A stretch of 64,000 bases of DNA from Methanotrichaceae archaeon (lineage in GTDB: Archaea; Halobacteriota; Methanosarcinia; Methanotrichales; Methanotrichaceae), in the NCBI GenBank assembly GCA_013178225.1, contig JABLXE010000001.1, forward strand, positions 124,001 through 188,000, in the 5' to 3' direction. Of the stretch, positions 62,220 to 64,000 are shown in pieces; position 1 is the first letter of the stretch; every line of letters starts with the position of its first letter. The notes under the pieces are model-generated. The model ran no database searches and was not told where the DNA came from. It saw only the letters and a list, made by a program, of their open reading frames with translations. A program made the position numbers and the translations under genes.

Positions 62220-63065
62220 CTAGACCAGAGGTCGCGGCTGTTTGTGCGGCGGTAAGACCGGAAGCGGCATGGTGTTGATCAGCAGCGGCTGATCCACCTC
62301 TTTGGCCCTCTCGACCAGCAGTTCCTTTCCCCATTTGGTCAGAGCAAAAAGCGGCACTGCCGTGCCCACCTGTACCAGCGGACTCACCTGTTCTCTGATG
62401 GCCCGGGAGGCGCAGCTGGTCACAATATCGGCGACTGCCAGGATCCTTCTGGCCTCATCGTCCCCGATGCCGGTCAGATGCGCTCCGATGATCATTATCC
62501 GGACGCCGGACTCCGCCTCCAGCTGACGCAGCTTCTCTGCCGTTCCGTGATCGGCCACCGTGACCGCAAATCTGGAAAAGCCGTGCTCTATTGCCCACCT
62601 GGCACCTTCAAGCTGATCGATGCGGGCATCCTCAGGGGACAGCACATGGCCCTGCCGGGAGGCAATTCCCTCCAGAACCTGATCGATCGGCTCGGTCTGG
62701 GTGAGCCCCGAGATCCAGCCCCCCATGCCCTGAATGAGCTGAGGGTTATCGGTGATCACCGTTCCCGCGCCGTCGCATACCGTGACCGCGGCATCGATGA
62801 CGCCGTGAGAGACCCCGGTCATCATGGATTCTGAGGCTCCAAACCCGACGAAGGTTCCCATCTCCAGCTTCCGCCGGGCCGAGAACATGCCGTGCTGCTC
62901 TATGCGGAACTCCATGTTGCCGGCAGCCTCCTCGGAGGTGATCCTCTTGATCCCCCGCACCTTGTCGAAGAGCGGGCACCACTCAATTAACGGCTCTCCC
63001 GTCTCCACCACTTTCTCGTCTTCCACCTTCACCCGGGTCTTCCCGAGCAGCTCCATCTCGTGCAT
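62220..63065 (-). CDS. Methanogenesis marker 8 protein (DUF2099)
   Basis: A 281-residue protein of a family found in essentially all methanogens. It shows GEPLIEWCPLFDKVRGIKRI near residue 22, GNMEFRIEQHGMFSARR near 48, VGFGASESMMTGVSHGVIDA near 73 and VTVCDGAGTVITDNPQLIQG near 95. The role is unknown but tied to methanogenesis. It ends IADIVTSCASRAIREQVSP-like with an Ala/Pro-rich tail. The stop of AlaX lies 3 bases before its start region, so the two are adjacent on one strand. Confidence 0.92.
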   Translation of the reverse strand: MHEMELLGKTRVKVEDEKVVETGEPLIEWCPLFDKVRGIKRITSEEAAGNMEFRIEQHGMFSARRKLEMGTFVGFGASESMMTGVSHGVIDAAVTVCDGAGTVITDNPQLIQGMGGWISGLTQTEPIDQVLEGIASRQGHVLSPEDARIDQLEGARWAIEHGFSRFAVTVADHGTAEKLRQLEAESGVRIMIIGAHLTGIGDDEARRILAVADIVTSCASRAIREQVSPLVQVGTAVPLFALTKWGKELLVERAKEVDQPLLINTMPLPVLPPHKQPRPLV

Positions 63066-63068
63066 CTC

Positions 63069-63767
63069 TTAATCCTCCAGGGTGAAGTAGACCCGCCGGT
63101 TGGACTTGCCCTTGTTCTCGGCCTTGAGCATCTTGATTTTCCCGATCTCGCCCGTCCTCTCTACGTGGGTTCCGCCGCAGGCCTGCCGGTCCACTCCTTC
63201 TATCTCCACCACCCGGATCTCCTCTCTATCCGGAACGTCCATCGCCAGCCGCACCAGGTCCGGGATTTCCAGAGCTTCACTTCGGGGAAGAATCCGAGTT
63301 GTGACCGGCCGGTCCTCTCGTACGATGCAGTTAGCCTTTTCGACATACTCGGACATCCGGGCCTTGTCAAAGCTCTCCAGGCTGAAGTCCACCCTGGACC
63401 GGGCGGCATCTATCTGGTTGCCGGTTATCTTGGCGCCCGTCTCCTGGAAGATGACGGCACTCAGCACGTGACAGGCGCTGTGGCAGCGCATGAAGCGATA
63501 GCGTCTCTCCCAGTCTATCTTTCCGGAAACGGCCTCGCCGGGAACAAGTCCGTCTCTGTCCAGAACATGTATGATTTCCCCTTCGGCCTCGACCTGCTCT
63601 ACCTTGAACTCCTCATCTCCTCTAAAAAGCGAACCCAGATCGTCGGGCTGTCCTCCGGAGCGGGGATAAAATGCGGTCCGATCCAGAGTGATCCGGTTTC
63701 CGCTTGCAGAAACTACGGTTGCTTCAAAGCTCTGCATGTAGCTGTCCAACAGATACAAAGCATTCAT
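63069..63767 (-). CDS. alaX: Alanyl-tRNA editing protein AlaX
   Basis: A 232-residue trans-editing enzyme that removes Ser or Gly from mischarged tRNA-Ala. The zinc site is built from RCHSACHVLSAVIF (HxxxH) near residue 100 and QACGGTHVERTGEIG (CxxxH) near 200. The N-terminal part resembles the AlaRS linker (RTAFYPRSGGQPDDLGSLF). Length fits the AlaX-M type. Confidence 0.94.
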   Translation of the reverse strand: MNALYLLDSYMQSFEATVVSASGNRITLDRTAFYPRSGGQPDDLGSLFRGDEEFKVEQVEAEGEIIHVLDRDGLVPGEAVSGKIDWERRYRFMRCHSACHVLSAVIFQETGAKITGNQIDAARSRVDFSLESFDKARMSEYVEKANCIVREDRPVTTRILPRSEALEIPDLVRLAMDVPDREEIRVVEIEGVDRQACGGTHVERTGEIGKIKMLKAENKGKSNRRVYFTLED

Positions 63768-63932
63768 AGAAACGATGTTGCGAACATTTCAGCTATCATC
63801 CTTGCGGGCAGAACCGATTTTCTTCGAAATGAAAAATAATTTTAAAGAGAATGCGAATTTTCGAGCCCCCGGAATTGTTTTCAACGAAACTTATATATAT
63901 GTAACGGGGCGTTATGCGCCTGGTGAACCGCG

Positions 63933-64000
63933 TTGAATAAAGCTGCTGCCCCGGACCTCAGAATTGAGCGAGACGAGTTCGCATCAATATTGATGAAAAT
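63933..64000 (+). CDS. Start of an unidentified gene (cut by window edge)
   Basis: Only 22 codons are visible: TTG, then NKAAAPDLRIERDEFASIL and MK. CTTATATATATG at about 63890-63901 is a strong TATA box and GGTGA precedes the TTG. The product cannot be identified. The frame is open to the end of the window. Confidence 0.4.
   Translation, partial: MNKAAAPDLRIERDEFASILMK

Overview
The window reads as chromosome of a methanogenic archaeon in or near Methanothrix (Methanosaeta, Methanotrichales). Archaeal markers are RpoK, RpoN, L18e, L37e, an Sm protein, topoisomerase VI, NOP5 and an archaeal-type mevalonate pathway (mevalonate kinase, isopentenyl phosphate kinase, type 2 isomerase). Methanogen markers are the DUF2099 methanogenesis marker 8 protein, the Ahb heme genes and a small peptide in front of a sodium/solute symporter. 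Promoters have archaeal TATA boxes (TTTAAATA, TTTATATC). Translation uses Shine-Dalgarno sites of the AGGAGGTGA type next to several likely leaderless genes, and TTG starts are common. The genus is an inference.

Layout. 1-2.3 kb: a cut-off methyltransferase, a Cys-rich protein and cobyric acid synthase. 2.4-11.1 kb: one long minus-strand archaeal supercluster running L18e, L13, S9, RpoN, tRNA-Pro, RpoK, S2, MEMO, mevalonate kinase, isopentenyl phosphate kinase, Fni, RNase J, prenyl synthase and two small proteins. It joins ribosome and RNA polymerase assembly to isoprenoid lipid synthesis and is preceded by a hairpin-rich leader. 11.3-18.5 kb: a TctA-like permease, an SDR, a metallo-beta-lactamase protein, thioredoxin, the overlapping asd-ahbD-ahbB set and a gamma carbonic anhydrase. 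18.9-29.3 kb: OFA transporter, PurF, L37e, Sm, PUA protein, adenosine-specific kinase, dihydroorotase, Hsp20, DUF4139 protein and ArgS.

29.3-37.1 kb is an island of exported proteins: two paralogous secreted proteins, three small lamin-tail-domain proteins, a coiled-coil exoprotein, an FG-GAP-like propeller and a NosD-like beta-helix protein. 37.2-39.0 kb is decaying DNA with a frameshifted methyltransferase pseudogene. 39.7-47.3 kb has a SWIM protein, NAD kinase, an inositol phosphatase/FBPase, a symporter with its 30-residue partner, tRNA-Val, an MgtC/DUF4010 protein, endonuclease III with a Cys-to-His change in its cluster site, and tRNA-Glu. 47.3-51.5 kb is gene-poor and AT-rich, with a Doc/Fic-type protein, tiny ORFs and a GC-rich patch that may be a structured RNA. 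51.5-64 kb is informational again: CTP synthase, a Trm112-like protein, topoisomerase VI A and B, an RPA protein with duplicated OB folds and its partner, NOP5, marker 8 and AlaX.

The most unusual signal is that three genes (mevalonate kinase, NAD kinase, the propeller exoprotein) have no ATG, GTG or TTG at the place where the protein must begin. Each instead has an ATT at proper distance from a purine-rich ribosome-binding sequence.
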